NCBI GenBank assembly: GCA_009731375.1
Contig: BJOX01000182.1
Span: 731,130 to 788,592, forward strand
Length of the DNA: 57,463 nt
Direction of reading: 5' to 3'
From: Paulinella micropora
Taxonomy: Eukaryota; Cercozoa; Imbricatea; Euglyphida
Shown here: positions 24,061-34,531 of the stretch, in pieces
Layout of the letters: the number at the start of each line of letters is the position of its first letter
Numbering within the stretch: the stretch's first letter is position 1
The notes under the pieces: generated by a model
What the model was told of the DNA's origin: nothing
Database searches by the model: none
The model's input: only the letters and a program-made list of their open reading frames with translations
Translations under genes and position numbers: made by a program

Positions 24061-26316
24061 ATGCAGGTCAAAAAAAGAGATGGGTCGTTTGAGCCGGTGT
24101 GTTTCGACAAGATCCTGCGCCGCATCTCGGTCCTTGCGAGTGACCTGCCCGGCGCCAACGCGGTCGAGGTCGCCAAAACCACTATTGCCGGCCTACGGAA
24201 CGGTATCTCCACGTCCGAGCTGGACGGACTCACGGCCTCGAGCTGTGCGGCTTTGGCCTCTTACCACCCGGACTTTGCGCTGCTCGGAGGCCGACTTGAG
24301 GCCAGCAATATCCAAAAAAATTGTTCCCTTACCTTCGCCGGCTCGACGGATCGTCTGCGCCTGTCGCTTCTGCCGTCGTTCTCGATCTTTGTGGACAAGC
24401 ACGCCGCCGCCCTGAACGCAATGATAAGGCAGGAACGAGACCTCACTTTTGACTGTTTCGGCATAGCCACGCTCAAACAATGCTACCTCCTCCGTGGGTG
24501 CGACAACAAGATCTGCGAGACGCCGCAATACTTGTACTTGCGAATCGCAATTGCGCTACACCACAACCTAGCAGAAAGCGAAGACAGCGCTTTGCTCAAG
24601 ATCCGGGACACTTACAACCTCTGAGTACGGGCCTGTACACACACGCCTCGCCGACTATGTTCAATGCGGGCCTGCGCAGGAACCAGCAGCTGGCTTCGTA
24701 TTTCCTGCTGCCTATCAGAGAAGACTCGCTCAACGGGATCTTCGAAACCGTGAAAGAATGTGCTGTCATTTCCAAACACGCGGGAGGCATAGGCTTGTAC
24801 ATCGGCAACGTGCGGGCGGCAGGATCCAAGATCTACGGGACGGGATGCAAGAGCGACGGAGTTGTGCCTCTCTGTCGTATTCTTAATGAAACGAGTCGCT
24901 ACGCCAACCAGTCGGGACGCAGGAAGGGGGCCTTTGCGGTGTACATGCCCCCGTGGCACAAGGACATCTACGAGTTCCTCCAACTTCGCCAGAACACGGG
25001 CGCGGCGGAAAATCGCGCGCGGGATTTGTTTACGGCGCTGATGATACCCGATCTGTTCATGCAACGAGTGAAGGACGACGGNNNNNNNNNNGGACTGTGA
25101 CTTGACACTGTTTTGTCCGACGGAGGTGTCGGGGCTAGACGAGTGCTGGGGCAAGTTCTGGGAGTCTCGCTACACCCACGCCGAGAAAACGCAGCAGGGC
25201 CAAAAAGTGAAAGCCAGGCACCTGTGGTCCGCTATTCTTCGAGCAGAAATTGAAACCGGGTCGCCTTACCTCATTTTTCGAGACCATGCCAACGCCAAGA
25301 GCAACCAGCAGCACTCGGGCACTATCAAGAACTCGAACCTGTGCGCGGAGATCATGCAAACGTCCTCGTCAGAAGAGACCGCCGTCTGCAACCTCGCGTC
25401 GCTGTGTCTGCCCCGCTTCCTCACACAGGACAAGAAAATGGTCGACATCGACCTCCTCCACTCTGTCACGCGCACTGCCGTGCGCAATCTCGACCGGATT
25501 ATTGACATTACTACGTACCCCGTCCCTGCAGCTAAAATGTCTAACTTGGAGCACAGGCCCGTCGGGCTCGGCATCTGTGGACTCGCAGATCTGTTTATGA
25601 TCCTGGGACTACCCTTTGAGAGCCCCGAAGCCGCCGCCCTGAACGAGCGCCTTTCGCGCGAGATCTACTACGCGGCGCTGAGTGCTAGCGCCGAACTGGC
25701 CAGAGAAAAAGGGTGATACCCGGCGTTCGAAGGTAGCCCCGCCTCACAAGGCAAGCTGCAGCCGGACCTCGGGCGTGGAGCGCTCGACTGGCAGATGGGT
25801 TAGGCTGAAGGCAGACGTCAAGGCCCATGGGCTGCGCAACAGCCTCTTGGTCGCGCTCATGCCCACCGCCAGCACTTCGCAGATTCTCGGTGTTTGCGAG
25901 AGTTTTGAGCCAATCTACAGCAACCTCATGGTCAGGAGGACCCTGGCCGGCGAGCACGCTATACTCAACCGGCACTTAGTCAGGGCTCTCGAACAAAGGG
26001 CGCTCTGGACCCCTGCTGTCAGAGAGCAACTGCGAAACGATGGCTCTGTCCAGGAACTTTCCGTGCCGGACGACATTAAACAAGTGTACAAGACCGTCTG
26101 GGAAGTGCCGATGAAGGCCCAGCTGGTCCTTATGTGTGTCAGTCGCAGTCACTCAACGTCTACTTGGCTAACGCTACCGAGCGCAAGCTGTCTAGCTCAC
26201 ATTTCTACGCCTGGGAATCAGGCCTCAAAACCGGCTGCTACTACCCTAGAACCAAGGCCGCGACTAGTGCCAATGTATCGTGTAACGGTGACGTGTGTGT
26301 CATGTGTACAGTTTAA
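24061..26316 (+). pseudogene. Class I ribonucleotide reductase large subunit, damaged
   Basis: It would reduce ribonucleotides to deoxyribonucleotides for viral DNA synthesis. Visible parts: N-terminal ATP-cone (KRDGSFEPVCFDKI), the segment SPTMFNAG, catalytic NLCAEI (Asn-Cys-Glu), the redox Cys in VCNLASL, PTAST, the radical-path Tyr pair in TGCYY, and the C-terminal shuttle CVMC. Lesions: frameshift near 24615, a 10-N gap at 25082-25091, in-frame TGA at 25714-25716, frameshift near 25800 and frameshift near 26130. The redox Cys expected in the QLSSCFLL-type motif is Tyr here (QLASYFLL). The gene ends base-to-base against the convergent gene that follows. No small subunit gene is in the window, so an active enzyme would need one from elsewhere. 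Confidence 0.9.
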
Positions 26317-27052
26317 TTAAACTAAATCTGCACTCAAGTCCATGGCACTGACGCCGCCCTCGCCGTTCTCTTCGCCGGACAGAGACACTCCAAACGCGTC
26401 TCGTTCAGAGAGGTCCTGGTCCGGGTAAGGCATGCCCTCTTCATGTTTCCGGATCTGCAGCACGCGCCAAGAGAGCGTGACTTTTTCGCCCTTGCTGCAC
26501 AGCGCAGTAGCTTGGATGACACACTTCACGACGTCGCCCTTTTGCATCGTGTTAGTGTCCTCCTCCGAGGAACCGGGCGCCCGTGACGGTGACGGTCAGA
26601 CGAGGCGCCCAGGCGCGGTCCGACTTCTGCGAAATGCGCAGGCGCGCACAGGGCTGGTAGCAGCATTTGACCTGCTCGTCGCTCTTTGCCATCGGGCCCG
26701 CCCTCTTTATTGTCGGGACAATCTTGTCGCGGTTTTCAACAACGATCTCCGCAACACGGTCGTCAATCGTTCGCATCACCTTGTAGGCCTGCAGCACCGC
26801 GCCATACTGTCGCGCGTGCTTGAAATCAAGGTAAATGTTTGTTTTAGCGGCCTTGTTGCCTTGATCGTACACAGACGGATCCCAGGCAAGCTGCATGGCG
26901 GGCAGAACCAGCGTGAGGCTCTTGTCGCCGTAGCACAGGTTCGAAAAGATGCTCCCGTAGGCGCTCCTTGGTTCCGACAGGCGCAGCTTCTTCGGGTCGG
27001 CCGCCGTGTCAAAGACCCTAACCTCGTTGTTGTTGCCCGTGACGATCGACAT
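26317..27052 (-). CDS. Probable ssDNA-binding protein, one frameshift
   Basis: The frame starts at 27052 (MSIVTGNNNEVRVFD), shifts near 26550 and ends at 26317, about 245 codons. The pattern (LTLVLPAMQLAWDPSVYD, then TNIYLDFKH, then a YxP..LRI strand) resembles the ssDNA-binding proteins of large DNA viruses often filed as DUF5871. This is a pattern match by eye. The C-terminus is acidic (LSGEENGEGG...MDLSADLV), as is common for such proteins. It is divergent from the clamp gene, with an A/T palindrome between them. Confidence 0.55.
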
Positions 27053-27175
27053 TTCGATTTATGGCTCGTTTTGCCAGAACAGGTTTTCTTTTTTCCTTTT
27101 AAATCTTGAATTTCGAATCTCGCAATTTAAAATTTTTAATTAAAAGGCGGTAAAAAAAGAAAAGTGTCTCAAAAA
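27053..27175. promoter_or_regulatory. Divergent promoter region with A/T palindrome
   Basis: Only 123 bp separate the ssDNA-binding-like gene (minus) and the clamp gene (plus). A perfect 12-bp palindrome TTTTAATTAAAA lies at 27134-27145 within an A/T-rich tract. It probably serves both genes. Confidence 0.5.
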
Positions 27176-28155
27176 ATGATGACTTGTTTTCTCTGGAGGT
27201 CCAAGTCGCATGGCATCGCGTTCCGCCGGGCGCTCGACTCGCTGTCGCCTCTGTTGCTGGAGGCCAGGGTCGAAGCGACCGTCGACAAGCTCGTGCTCTG
27301 CAGCGCGGCCGACGGGCTCGTCGCGCAGTTTGTGGTCCCCTTTTCGGGCGCGAACGGCGACTATGTCAACTTGATGTTCCCAAAGTGTGTGTTCAGCGTT
27401 GACCTCAAGGAACTGTCCTGCTGGCTATCTACTTTCCGCGAAGGCATGATACTCGAACTGTCCGTTGCGGTGGATATTAACAAGCTGTGTGTCAAATTCT
27501 ACAACGAGTCGAAATCGTTCGAGCACTACAGTGACCTGACCTCGCTGCTCGTGTCACAAGAGGCTGCCTTCCTGCCGACTACCGAGTGGACCAATCTCGA
27601 TCGCCTCGTCGAAGTCTCTGGCCCGGCGCTGAACGCCGTAATCAGGCACCATTCGAACAGCAATTCGCACTGCCGGCTGTTTGTGGAAGTGGACAGGCTC
27701 TGCACGGAATCCTCGCTGCGGGCGGTGGACGCAGGCCGGTTGGCACGCACCAGCCTTGGCTGCATTGCTCTGGTCGCGGATGACAAGGACTCGCTGCTGC
27801 GCTCGGACCTGTCACGCCCGCCTGTCCAAGCCGGCGAGTGTGTCTACGCCCTGGAAATCCTCAAGAAGATACTCAAATCATGCGCTTTCCAGGAGAAAAA
27901 GACTGGCAGGGTGCTGGTCGGCGTTACACAGAATGTGTTGCACCTCGTCTTCAAGCGGGACGGCGGTCCGTGGCTTAAGTACACTATTCAGAATTTCTGG
28001 CCGACGCCAATGAACCGCCCTCAGCTCTGCCCACGCTGGCGCCGCTTCCATTGACTGCCGACAGCGCCGCCAAGGACGAAGAGAGCTGCAAGCTGATCAA
28101 GCGCAAGAAGAAGAAGCTCAAGCGGACGAGAGACGAATCCCAGGCAGGCGCTTAA
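27176..28155 (+). CDS. PCNA-like DNA sliding clamp, one frameshift
   Basis: The start at ATG 27176 gives MMTCFLWRSKSHGIAFRRAL. The layout fits two repeated clamp folds: about 110 residues with a (V)DKLVLCSAADG turn, a linker, a second half with GKVLVGV-like strands, and a C-terminal KYTIQNF where PCNA has LKYYLAPK. The expected role is a processivity ring for a DNA polymerase. A frameshift near 27998 separates the body from a basic tail (KLIKRKKKKLKRTRDE) that resembles a nuclear localisation signal. The tail overlaps the convergent zinc-finger gene by about 38 bp. Family assignment is moderate. Confidence 0.6.
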
Positions 28156-28570
28156 GCCTCCTTAGCGTGTACTTGCGGCCTGAAAGTTGGCTAATAAAAT
28201 GTTTCTGTGTCTCTTTTCTGTGCACTGGCACATACCAGTTAGTCACCCGGCCCACGGCCCTGAAAGCCGAGATGTCTAGCGGTCCGCCGTAGTCTACTAG
28301 CTCGTGGCGTGGCGGCGCCGGCTGAACTAGCTGCTTGTGCAGATTCAATCTTAAGTAAGAGTGCAGGAGGTCCATTGAACGCGAACGCAGCGTCTCGGCA
28401 ATGCCATAGTCCGCGTACGCGGCCGCGCAGCCCACCGTGCAGAAGTGACCCCAGACGCACAACTCTTCGCCCGCGTGGGCTATTGGCAGCCCGAACCACT
28501 TGCCGTCGTCCCTCGCGCAGCCGTACGAGCAGTGCAGGCACTTGCCCTTGTAAGATTCAGTGCCCTCCAT
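28118..28570 (-). CDS. A1L/VLTF2-like late transcription factor (FCS zinc finger)
   Basis: The protein is 150 aa. The N-terminal 60 residues hold a four-Cys finger of the MYM/FCS type: CLHC, then WGHFCTVGCAAAYA. That arrangement is known from the poxvirus-type late factor VLTF2/A1L and its homologues in large DNA viruses. The rest is basic and Arg/Lys-rich near the end (KYTLRRLKRLPGIRL). The neighbour across the divergent promoter is the VLTF3-like gene, so late transcription factors are paired here. The start ATG is at 28570. Confidence 0.65.
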   Translation of the reverse strand: MEGTESYKGKCLHCSYGCARDDGKWFGLPIAHAGEELCVWGHFCTVGCAAAYADYGIAETLRSRSMDLLHSYLRLNLHKQLVQPAPPRHELVDYGGPLDISAFRAVGRVTNWYVPVHRKETQKHFISQLSGRKYTLRRLKRLPGIRLSSA

Positions 28571-28674
28571 CCTTTCTGACTTCCTCGTCTTTTTTCCACC
28601 CTTTCATTTGTTTCAAATCTTGAATTTTAAACGGTCACGTTCGATCTGGGCACCTGTTTGCCGGCCGTCATATT

Positions 28675-29351
28675 ATGTCCTGCGAACACGTCTGGACCTT
28701 CAGCCTCGCAACCACAGGTACGTACTGCTCGAAGTGTGGCTTAGTCAAGACAGAGCAGCGTCGCAATGCTGGCTAGTGAACGGACAGATGGTAAGAGAGC
28801 AACACGCTCACAGACATGTCGGCTACACTCGCCTGAGCCGGTTCCGTCAGATAACACGCGAGACGTTCAACCTTCGAGGTGTCAATCAGTCTGCGTCGTG
28901 TGTCAGCCCGGACTTGTTAGCACAGGCGAGGCGCCTGGTCCACAAGTGGCGGGCACAGAACAACGCGACGCCCGCTCGCCTCGCGTACATCTGGCGCAGG
29001 GAGAAGCTAGGCCCGCTGACCATCGACAAGGCCAGCCAGCTGTGCCACCTGCTAGGCTGCGGCAGGGGCCCGCGGGAGCCGAGCAAAGAAACGCTAGAGG
29101 AGTTGGAACGCCTCTTCAAAAAAGTAGACGCCTGCTGGCCCAAGGTGCTGAAGAAGCTGAGGCAGCGCTATGCGTGGGCGAGAATATGTTTCGTCAATTA
29201 TCAGACGTTACTGAGGGCTTTCCTGCTGTTGATGGACGAAGAAGAGCTAGCGGCACAAGTGCCGGAGCTGAAACAAGCCGAGTCGAGGCACAGACAAAGC
29301 GCCATGTTCGCGCTCGTTTGCGAAGAACAAGGCTGGCCTTTCATCATTTGA
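28675..29351 (+). CDS. VLTF3-like late transcription factor, one frameshift
   Basis: The frame from ATG 28675 opens with a zinc-binding knuckle (MSCEHVWTF...YCSKCGLV) and is broken near 28755-28776. The rest continues in the next frame to 29351. It shows the typical VLTF3 order: SRFRQITRETFNLRGV, LARLAYIWRREKLGP, VLKKLRQRYAWARICFVNY, a Leu-rich helix, PELKQAESR and a final EQGWPFII. VLTF3 directs late gene transcription in large DNA viruses and is also known from polinton-like relatives. The frameshift separates the finger from the body. Confidence 0.8.
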
Positions 29352-29524
29352 CTGGTTCACTGAACGGCAGCGGCCTCGCGCGCCCGCTCGCGAGCCATCT
29401 TTTGTCTGGCCCGCATGCCAAGAAGAAAAAGAAAAAGAAAAAAAAGAAAAAGACGCCGGCCGTGATTGCTGTGGCTGTTGCTGAAAAAACAAATCTTGTA
29501 CTACCTAATCATTAAATACAAAGA

Positions 29525-31853
29525 ATGTGGGTCAGCAGCGGGAGGTGCCGGTCCAAACGGGCATGAGGTCGTTGATTTCACTAGAGGCCCGTCCCATGCG
29601 GAAATCGACGCCTTTAATAACACAACTCCGCAAGAAATCCGCGAAGGCAAGAAACCGGTGCCGAGCTTCGCGAGACTGCCCTTGCACAAATATTTTGCTA
29701 ATAAGCCGTGGTTGTGGTCAACCTACAGGGAGGGCTTCATAAGCGGGCTGAAGAACCTCCAAGACAATCGCGAGGAAGTCCTCGACCGCGTGCACCTGGT
29801 CTCGCTAGGCGTCGAACCTGCCCTGCACCAGCCTTCGCAGCGGCTGGCGGCGGTCATCAACTCGCGCCGGGGTAAATGGAGCGAGTTTATCATCAAGGGC
29901 ACCGAGAAGAGCGGCGTGCTGCACGCGGTCGACACTTTTCGCGGCACGGGGCTAGACGACGAGAAGCTGCTGTCTTCGAAGGAGGCGACCATGGTCGATT
30001 TCAAGGTCATCGCGACCTCGGACGAGAATGCCTGGCTCACGCTTCCGGACAGCGCCGCCAGAATAGAGAACCGCGACGAATGGCACGACGACGTCGGTTC
30101 CTTCAGGACTTACGTGTTCGGCCCCAACCACCAGTATTGCACTGTCAAGGGCGCGGTCAAGAAGCCATTCTGGATCTGTTTCCTGGACTGCTGCACCCAG
30201 CTGCTGCGCTTGCGCAGCGATGTCGAACAATTGCTGCCGTTCATCAACGACCTGGTGGACGCGTGCAAGCCGCACTCCGACACGAGAAGCAAGGCGTACG
30301 TGAAGTTCAGGACCCAGCGGCTCATTCTCGCGAGTAACAAGGAAGTGGACATAAAGAAAAAAGACAATTCCAAACAGCCCTCGCGGTGCGCTTGGGGCAA
30401 GGAGTTCGTGGTCAAGCACTTTACGCAAGGGTCCCTCTTCCGCGACCGGACGCTGAACCAGCGCACCGTCAGGCAGACGAACGAAGTCAATGTCAAGAAG
30501 ATGACCAAGCGGAACACCTTGCTCGCAGACCCGTGGTTTGCGTTCCTGGACGAACTGTACCAGGCCATGCTAGCCGAAGCGGACTGTTTCGATTCGGCCG
30601 AGGCCAAGCGCACCAACACCTGCCCCTTTGCGCCGACGATGCGCTACCCGCTCTGGGCCCTGCAGAGCTTCCTGCTGCTCGCGATTCTGGGCTGCCGGCA
30701 GATAGAACTCTGGAAATGGTCGGAGTTCTTGCCCGTGAACGAAGAGGAACATATCATCTTCTCGGAGATCGGGCGGCAGAAGCACGTCGTCCAGCACAGG
30801 GCGGCCAAGAAGGGGGCCGCGCCCGACTCAGACCCGGCCGACAGCGATTTGCAGGACCTGATCTTTATAGACAAACCGATCGCACTGCCTACCGCCACGT
30901 CGGCCGGCGTGCTGCGCATCTGGAAGCACATGAGGTGGCTGATCGAAAACCACTTCAGGCACCGCTCGCGGCTGGCGCCCGAAGAGAACAAGCTCATGAA
31001 AAAGGACAGGCCCAAGAGCGATTACCTGAGCTGGACTACGCACCGCGCAGAGATCTTAGCACAGGAGGACGAGCAACCTTTGGCTCCGCCCGCCAAACGG
31101 ATGAAGGTCTCGACGCTGCCGTGGATGAACACGCTCGCCGAGTCGAAAAAAGTGACGGACACGCCTAGCCAAGCGCTCATTAACGACCAGGTCACCGCGG
31201 CCATGAAGGGAGCGGGGTTTTCAAACACGTTCGACTACCTCACGCAGATGCACTACGAACGAGCGAAGGATTTTCTCATCCCCAGCCCACACAAGCTACG
31301 GGCCATCTACGCCAACTGCGCCTACGCGCTGTACGGTGAGCACAGCCAAGTCTCGCGCACCATCTTCATGTCGCGGGTGCTCGGCCACTCACTGATGTTT
31401 GCCAACAACACCGAGGCCGTCTCGAACCTCAAGTCCCAGATGTTCTACGATTCTGTAAAAGTGCAAACACGCAGCGTCCCGTCCCTGACGGAGCCCGACT
31501 TGCTCAAAATTGTGCAGGCCATCGTGGACGAAGGGGACAATTTTCAAGAATTAAAAGCTCATAATCTGACTTTATTGAAAATACAAAAGTGCAATGAGCC
31601 AAGTAAGGTTGGCGGAGGACTTCAATCGCCTGAAGGGCTAGCTCGCGTACGTCATTCCCCCCACACTCAAACAGCTGCCTCGCGAGACCAGAGCCGAACG
31701 GTTACGCAGGCATGCAGTGGAAGTTTTCGCGGCAAATTTGCAGCAACATGCCGGAGAACTGCGCCGGCCCGGTTTTTGGCGCGGAACGTTAGATTCCATT
31801 TTTCCCGTGAAGGCTTTCTACCGTTTTGCCAATCATGCAAATGTCGCTCTTGA
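29525..31853 (+). CDS. Large tyrosine recombinase, possibly telomere-resolvase-like
   Basis: An open frame covers about 29530-31853. No ATG is in frame near the start; ATG 29525 fits if one base is removed just after it. The catalytic residues are in order: Arg in LLLAILGCRQIELWKW, His-x-x-Arg in SPHKLRAIYANCAY, His in RVLGHSL, and Tyr in QMFYDSVKV (codon near 31444-31446). The N-terminal part before the catalytic domain is over 350 residues, far longer than in phage integrases. The YAN/YAL helix followed by a long loop to LGH recalls protelomerases, but a crypton-type recombinase is equally possible. The last 100 codons after about 31545 run into a duplicated leader sequence and are probably not original. 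Likely role: integration or resolution of genome ends. Confidence 0.75.
31545..31607 (+). promoter_or_regulatory. 63-bp leader, copy 1
   Basis: The stretch from CAAGAATTAAAAGCTCATAA to ATGAGCCAAGTAA is repeated at 31915-31977 with one change (AAAATAC versus AAAGTAC). Both copies end with the first four codons (MSQV) of a small gene. This suggests a duplicated promoter and 5' leader. Confidence 0.7.
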
Positions 31854-31899
31854 TACGGCCGATCCTACACCAGCCGCTCAGATCACGCGGTTTATGTAA
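31594..31899 (+). pseudogene. Small basic unknown protein with in-frame TAG
   Basis: ATG 31594 (MSQVRLAEDFNRLKG) reaches TAG after 15 codons. The same frame continues (LAYVIPPTLKQLP) to 31899, 101 codons in all. The C-terminal part is amphipathic (VEVFAANLQQHAGELRRPGFW). Apart from the MSQV start it is not similar to the next gene. It sits between the recombinase and the second leader copy. Function unknown. Confidence 0.55.
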
Positions 31900-31914
31900 T
31901 TGTGCTAAGAGATT

Positions 31915-31977
31915 CAAGAATTAAAAGCTCATAATCTGACTTTATTGAAAGTACAAAAGTGCAATGAGCCAAGTAAA
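31915..31977 (+). promoter_or_regulatory. 63-bp leader, copy 2
   Basis: Second copy of the leader at 31545-31607; it immediately precedes and includes the start of the 31964 gene. Confidence 0.7.
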
Positions 31978-32146
31978 GCCGTGCCGAGTGTCGCCAGACG
32001 GGAAAATTTCGCTGATTGATTTTGCCGGGAAAACGTTTCCTTTTTTGACTCCTAGCCGTTGCGCGGAACGAATTCTCAGACACCTCCAGCTGCACCCCTA
32101 CCGCTTAGCCAACGGTCACATTTCGAAATTCAAATTCCCGAAATAA
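31964..32146 (+). CDS. Small unknown protein (60 aa)
   Basis: Starts with MSQV, supplied by the duplicated leader, then DGKISLIDFAGKTFPFLTPS and a basic end (KFKFPK). The frame is intact. The next open stretch (to 32521) may be an extension in another frame. Not recognised. Confidence 0.5.
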   Translation: MSQVKPCRVSPDGKISLIDFAGKTFPFLTPSRCAERILRHLQLHPYRLANGHISKFKFPK

Positions 32147-32197
32147 CGCGAACAACGTGCGGGCACGTGAGTTTGTGCCCCTGAAATCGCGGCCGAA

Positions 32198-32521
32198 GTG
32201 GTGGAGCCATTCGCGCCGGACTGGAACGTACGCCCCTCACGGCGGACACAGGCCAGGGTCAGCGACCAGCCCTCTGTACCAAGCGTCGCCGCTGCCGTGA
32301 GCAATCCCGAGGGCGTCAGGGACGGACTTGCAGTTCTTGGACAGCTCGCTCCAGACACAACAAGCGCGTTCCAATCTACTCTGGACGAGGCAGTTGGTGC
32401 AGTTTACACCGAAGAAGATACAATGCCTCCTTTCGAACTCCTGTCCCCTGTTCTGACTTACGAGCAGGACGGGGAAGAAGAAAATGAACTTGATAGCTTC
32501 CCAGAGCATTTTGCTTTTTAA
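32198..32521 (+). CDS. Acidic unknown protein or C-terminal fragment
   Basis: Open from about 32168 to 32521, without an ATG before 32422. The Pro/Ser-rich start and very acidic end (EQDGEEENELDSFPEHF) look like a real C-terminal tail. It may be the rest of the 31964 gene after a frameshift, or a gene whose start is lost. It is convergent with the F-box-like gene, 0-1 bp apart. Confidence 0.4.
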   Translation: MVEPFAPDWNVRPSRRTQARVSDQPSVPSVAAAVSNPEGVRDGLAVLGQLAPDTTSAFQSTLDEAVGAVYTEEDTMPPFELLSPVLTYEQDGEEENELDSFPEHFAF

Positions 32522-33119
32522 TTAAAATCGAGAAGAAGATTTAAATTCAGTAATGTACAGATTCTTGTTGAGCCGGGGCGAGAACCAGGCGGCCACCTCT
32601 TCGGCTCCCGTCAGCCAAAAATAACTAGTCCACTTGTCTACTTGCAGAACGGGCCAGCCCATTTCTTCGTACGCCGCCCGGAAGCGGTGGGTAGACACGT
32701 ACGCCAGGGTCACGACAGAGTCTCGTGTCGTCCTGGGCACTGGGAAAGACGTGCGGCCCATGCGCTTGCACGCGGCGAAGGGCGTGATTACTCTGTGGCG
32801 GTTGTTAAACACGAAACAAGTGGCACAGTAGCCCTCGACCGTCTTTTTTTGGACGCAGGCAAAGCAGATAACTTCGCTCTTGCGCGACACGGTGTTGATG
32901 AGGCGTGGCAGCGACTTGGTGTCGTAATTAAAAGTAGCTTTCAGGAATTTGTGCAGGCCGAACAGCTCGCCGTTCTGCACTTTGCGCCGTTTTCCACCGG
33001 CCGCGCGCGAACCGGTTTGTGTGCGTTTTCAGGTGGCGGATCGCGTGCGCGACCTCGCCGATGCGGGGGTACGACAGTACTTCCACCAAAAGATCAGCCG
33101 GTAGCGCGGCTAGCAACAT
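32522..33119 (-). CDS. F-box-like zinc-finger protein, one frameshift
   Basis: The start at 33119 gives MLLAALPADLLVEVLSYPRI, an F-box-like N-terminus (LPxDLLxEVLSYxxxxEV). A frameshift near 32985 leads into the longer frame, which holds a zinc knuckle CFACVQKKTVEGYCATCF (CxxC-x11-CxxC) and an aromatic C-terminal half. F-box proteins recruit targets to SCF ubiquitin ligases; several large DNA viruses carry them. Here the assignment rests on the short motif only. Total about 199 codons. Confidence 0.5.
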
Positions 33120-33168
33120 CCCCTTTTGTGCTAATGGGAAGGGAGAGAACTTTTGTTTTTTTTTGCAT

Positions 33169-34451
33169 TTAAGAGCTGTCGCAACCGTCGGAGGGCGGCC
33201 CGCCACCTATAACAGGCGCGAGCGGCTTGACCTTCGTGCCCGCGTTGGTGTACGCGAACTTGTTCTTGAACGGCGTAATCATCTGGTTCTGTTGTGCAAA
33301 CCGCTCCGCCGCCAGCTTCTCTGCCTCTCGGGTTTGGTCGTCCAGCCGCTTGAGGATCTCCTTGTCCCGCTGGGCCATGGTCTTCCCGTCCTTTTCAGGC
33401 GCTGTCTCGCGCGGTCGCCGTAAAAGAGCAATCTTTGCATCACTTCTCGCTCTTGGCGCGACATCCCCTTGAGCGAAGTCGGCAGCCAGCTCGGCGCGCG
33501 GTACGCCAGCTGTTTCAGTCTCTCTTGTTTCTGGATGTCCGCGCGGCTCGGCTGCTTGGGCGGGTCGGGCCCTCTGAGGATGACTTCGCCGTCCGGCAAC
33601 GAAGCGGGCGCGAGCCAGGACTTGTAATTGAACTCAAGCCGGTCGATGTGCTCGTGGTAAACCATTGCAGCATGCCGTGTCCCGACGTGGCGCTCGTCCG
33701 TCGCTTGGGCCAAGTGTGCAAAGAACTCCTTTTTCGGGAAGAGCTGGCCAAAGTTCTCCCACAAGTTGTTGAGGGTGCGCTGCACTTTCGAGTTGAACAT
33801 GATGCAATGTGACGTTTGCTCGCGCATAATGGGACTCACTGAGTTGCGGCCGGTAAGGTACTGCACCGCGATGAAGATCGTGATGTTATAATGGAGGTAC
33901 GTGCCGAAAAAGTTCTGCATCCAGCGGTCGGTCGAGTCGATGATGCCGACCAGGTCGTCAAACACAATGAACGACGGCTCCAAACGTTTGTTTTCCAGGT
34001 AGCGCTTCTTGCGGTTTTCTACATAGTTCTGCAAGATGTCCATCCTAAAACCTTCGTAGATCTTGCAGTGCTGCTCGCTCGCAAAGTGGAACGAAAAGCT
34101 GTTCTTGAACTTGGTGCGAACCATGATCAGGCCGTACTGGAAAGGATCCTTTTTGCGCGCGCACAGGCTGTACAGGAGCCATTTCAGGAAATGCGTTTTG
34201 CCGCGCTCCGACTTGCCGACTAGCACGAACAGCTGCCCCGCTCCCTTTTCGCGCGGGTAGAAAACTTCGATGTTCCGCTTGAACTCGGTCGGCTGCAGCT
34301 GTTCTGCCTGTTGTTGTTGCTTCTTCTTGCCTTTCCTGCCCTTGTCTTTCTGCTTGTCGACATATTCAAGTATTTTCTCTTCGATCGTCTTCTCGCCCAG
34401 CTGCTGCTCCGGCTCCTGCAGCCGGTCGACCGGGCCCTCGACAGTCTGCAT
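33169..34451 (-). CDS. A32-type viral DNA-packaging ATPase, late frameshift
   Basis: Start at 34451 (MQTVEGPVDRLQEP), after which comes a charged Lys/Gln-rich segment. Walker A is LVGKSERGKTHFLKW. Walker B is SFIVFDDLVG. A sensor strand reads IFIAVQYLTG. This order is typical of FtsK/HerA-family ATPases that pump DNA into capsids of polinton-like viruses and large DNA viruses. The core is intact for about 340 codons. Near 33400 the frame shifts; a 69-codon frame (33169-33378, from MAQRDKEILKRLDD) continues the same sequence and is either the true C-terminus or a small separate protein. Confidence 0.85.
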
Positions 34452-34531
34452 TTTTTTTCCTAGTAGAGATTGAAAGCATAATAATATTTTTTTAAAATTT
34501 TCGTGGCAGTGTTTTAACACCAGCCAGCACG

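Noticed and set aside
29415-29465. Sixteen-residue Arg/Lys-rich peptide as a protamine-like core peptide
   Set aside because: It rests on an AAG/AAA-rich stretch upstream of the recombinase; the frame is too short and the composition too simple to support a gene.
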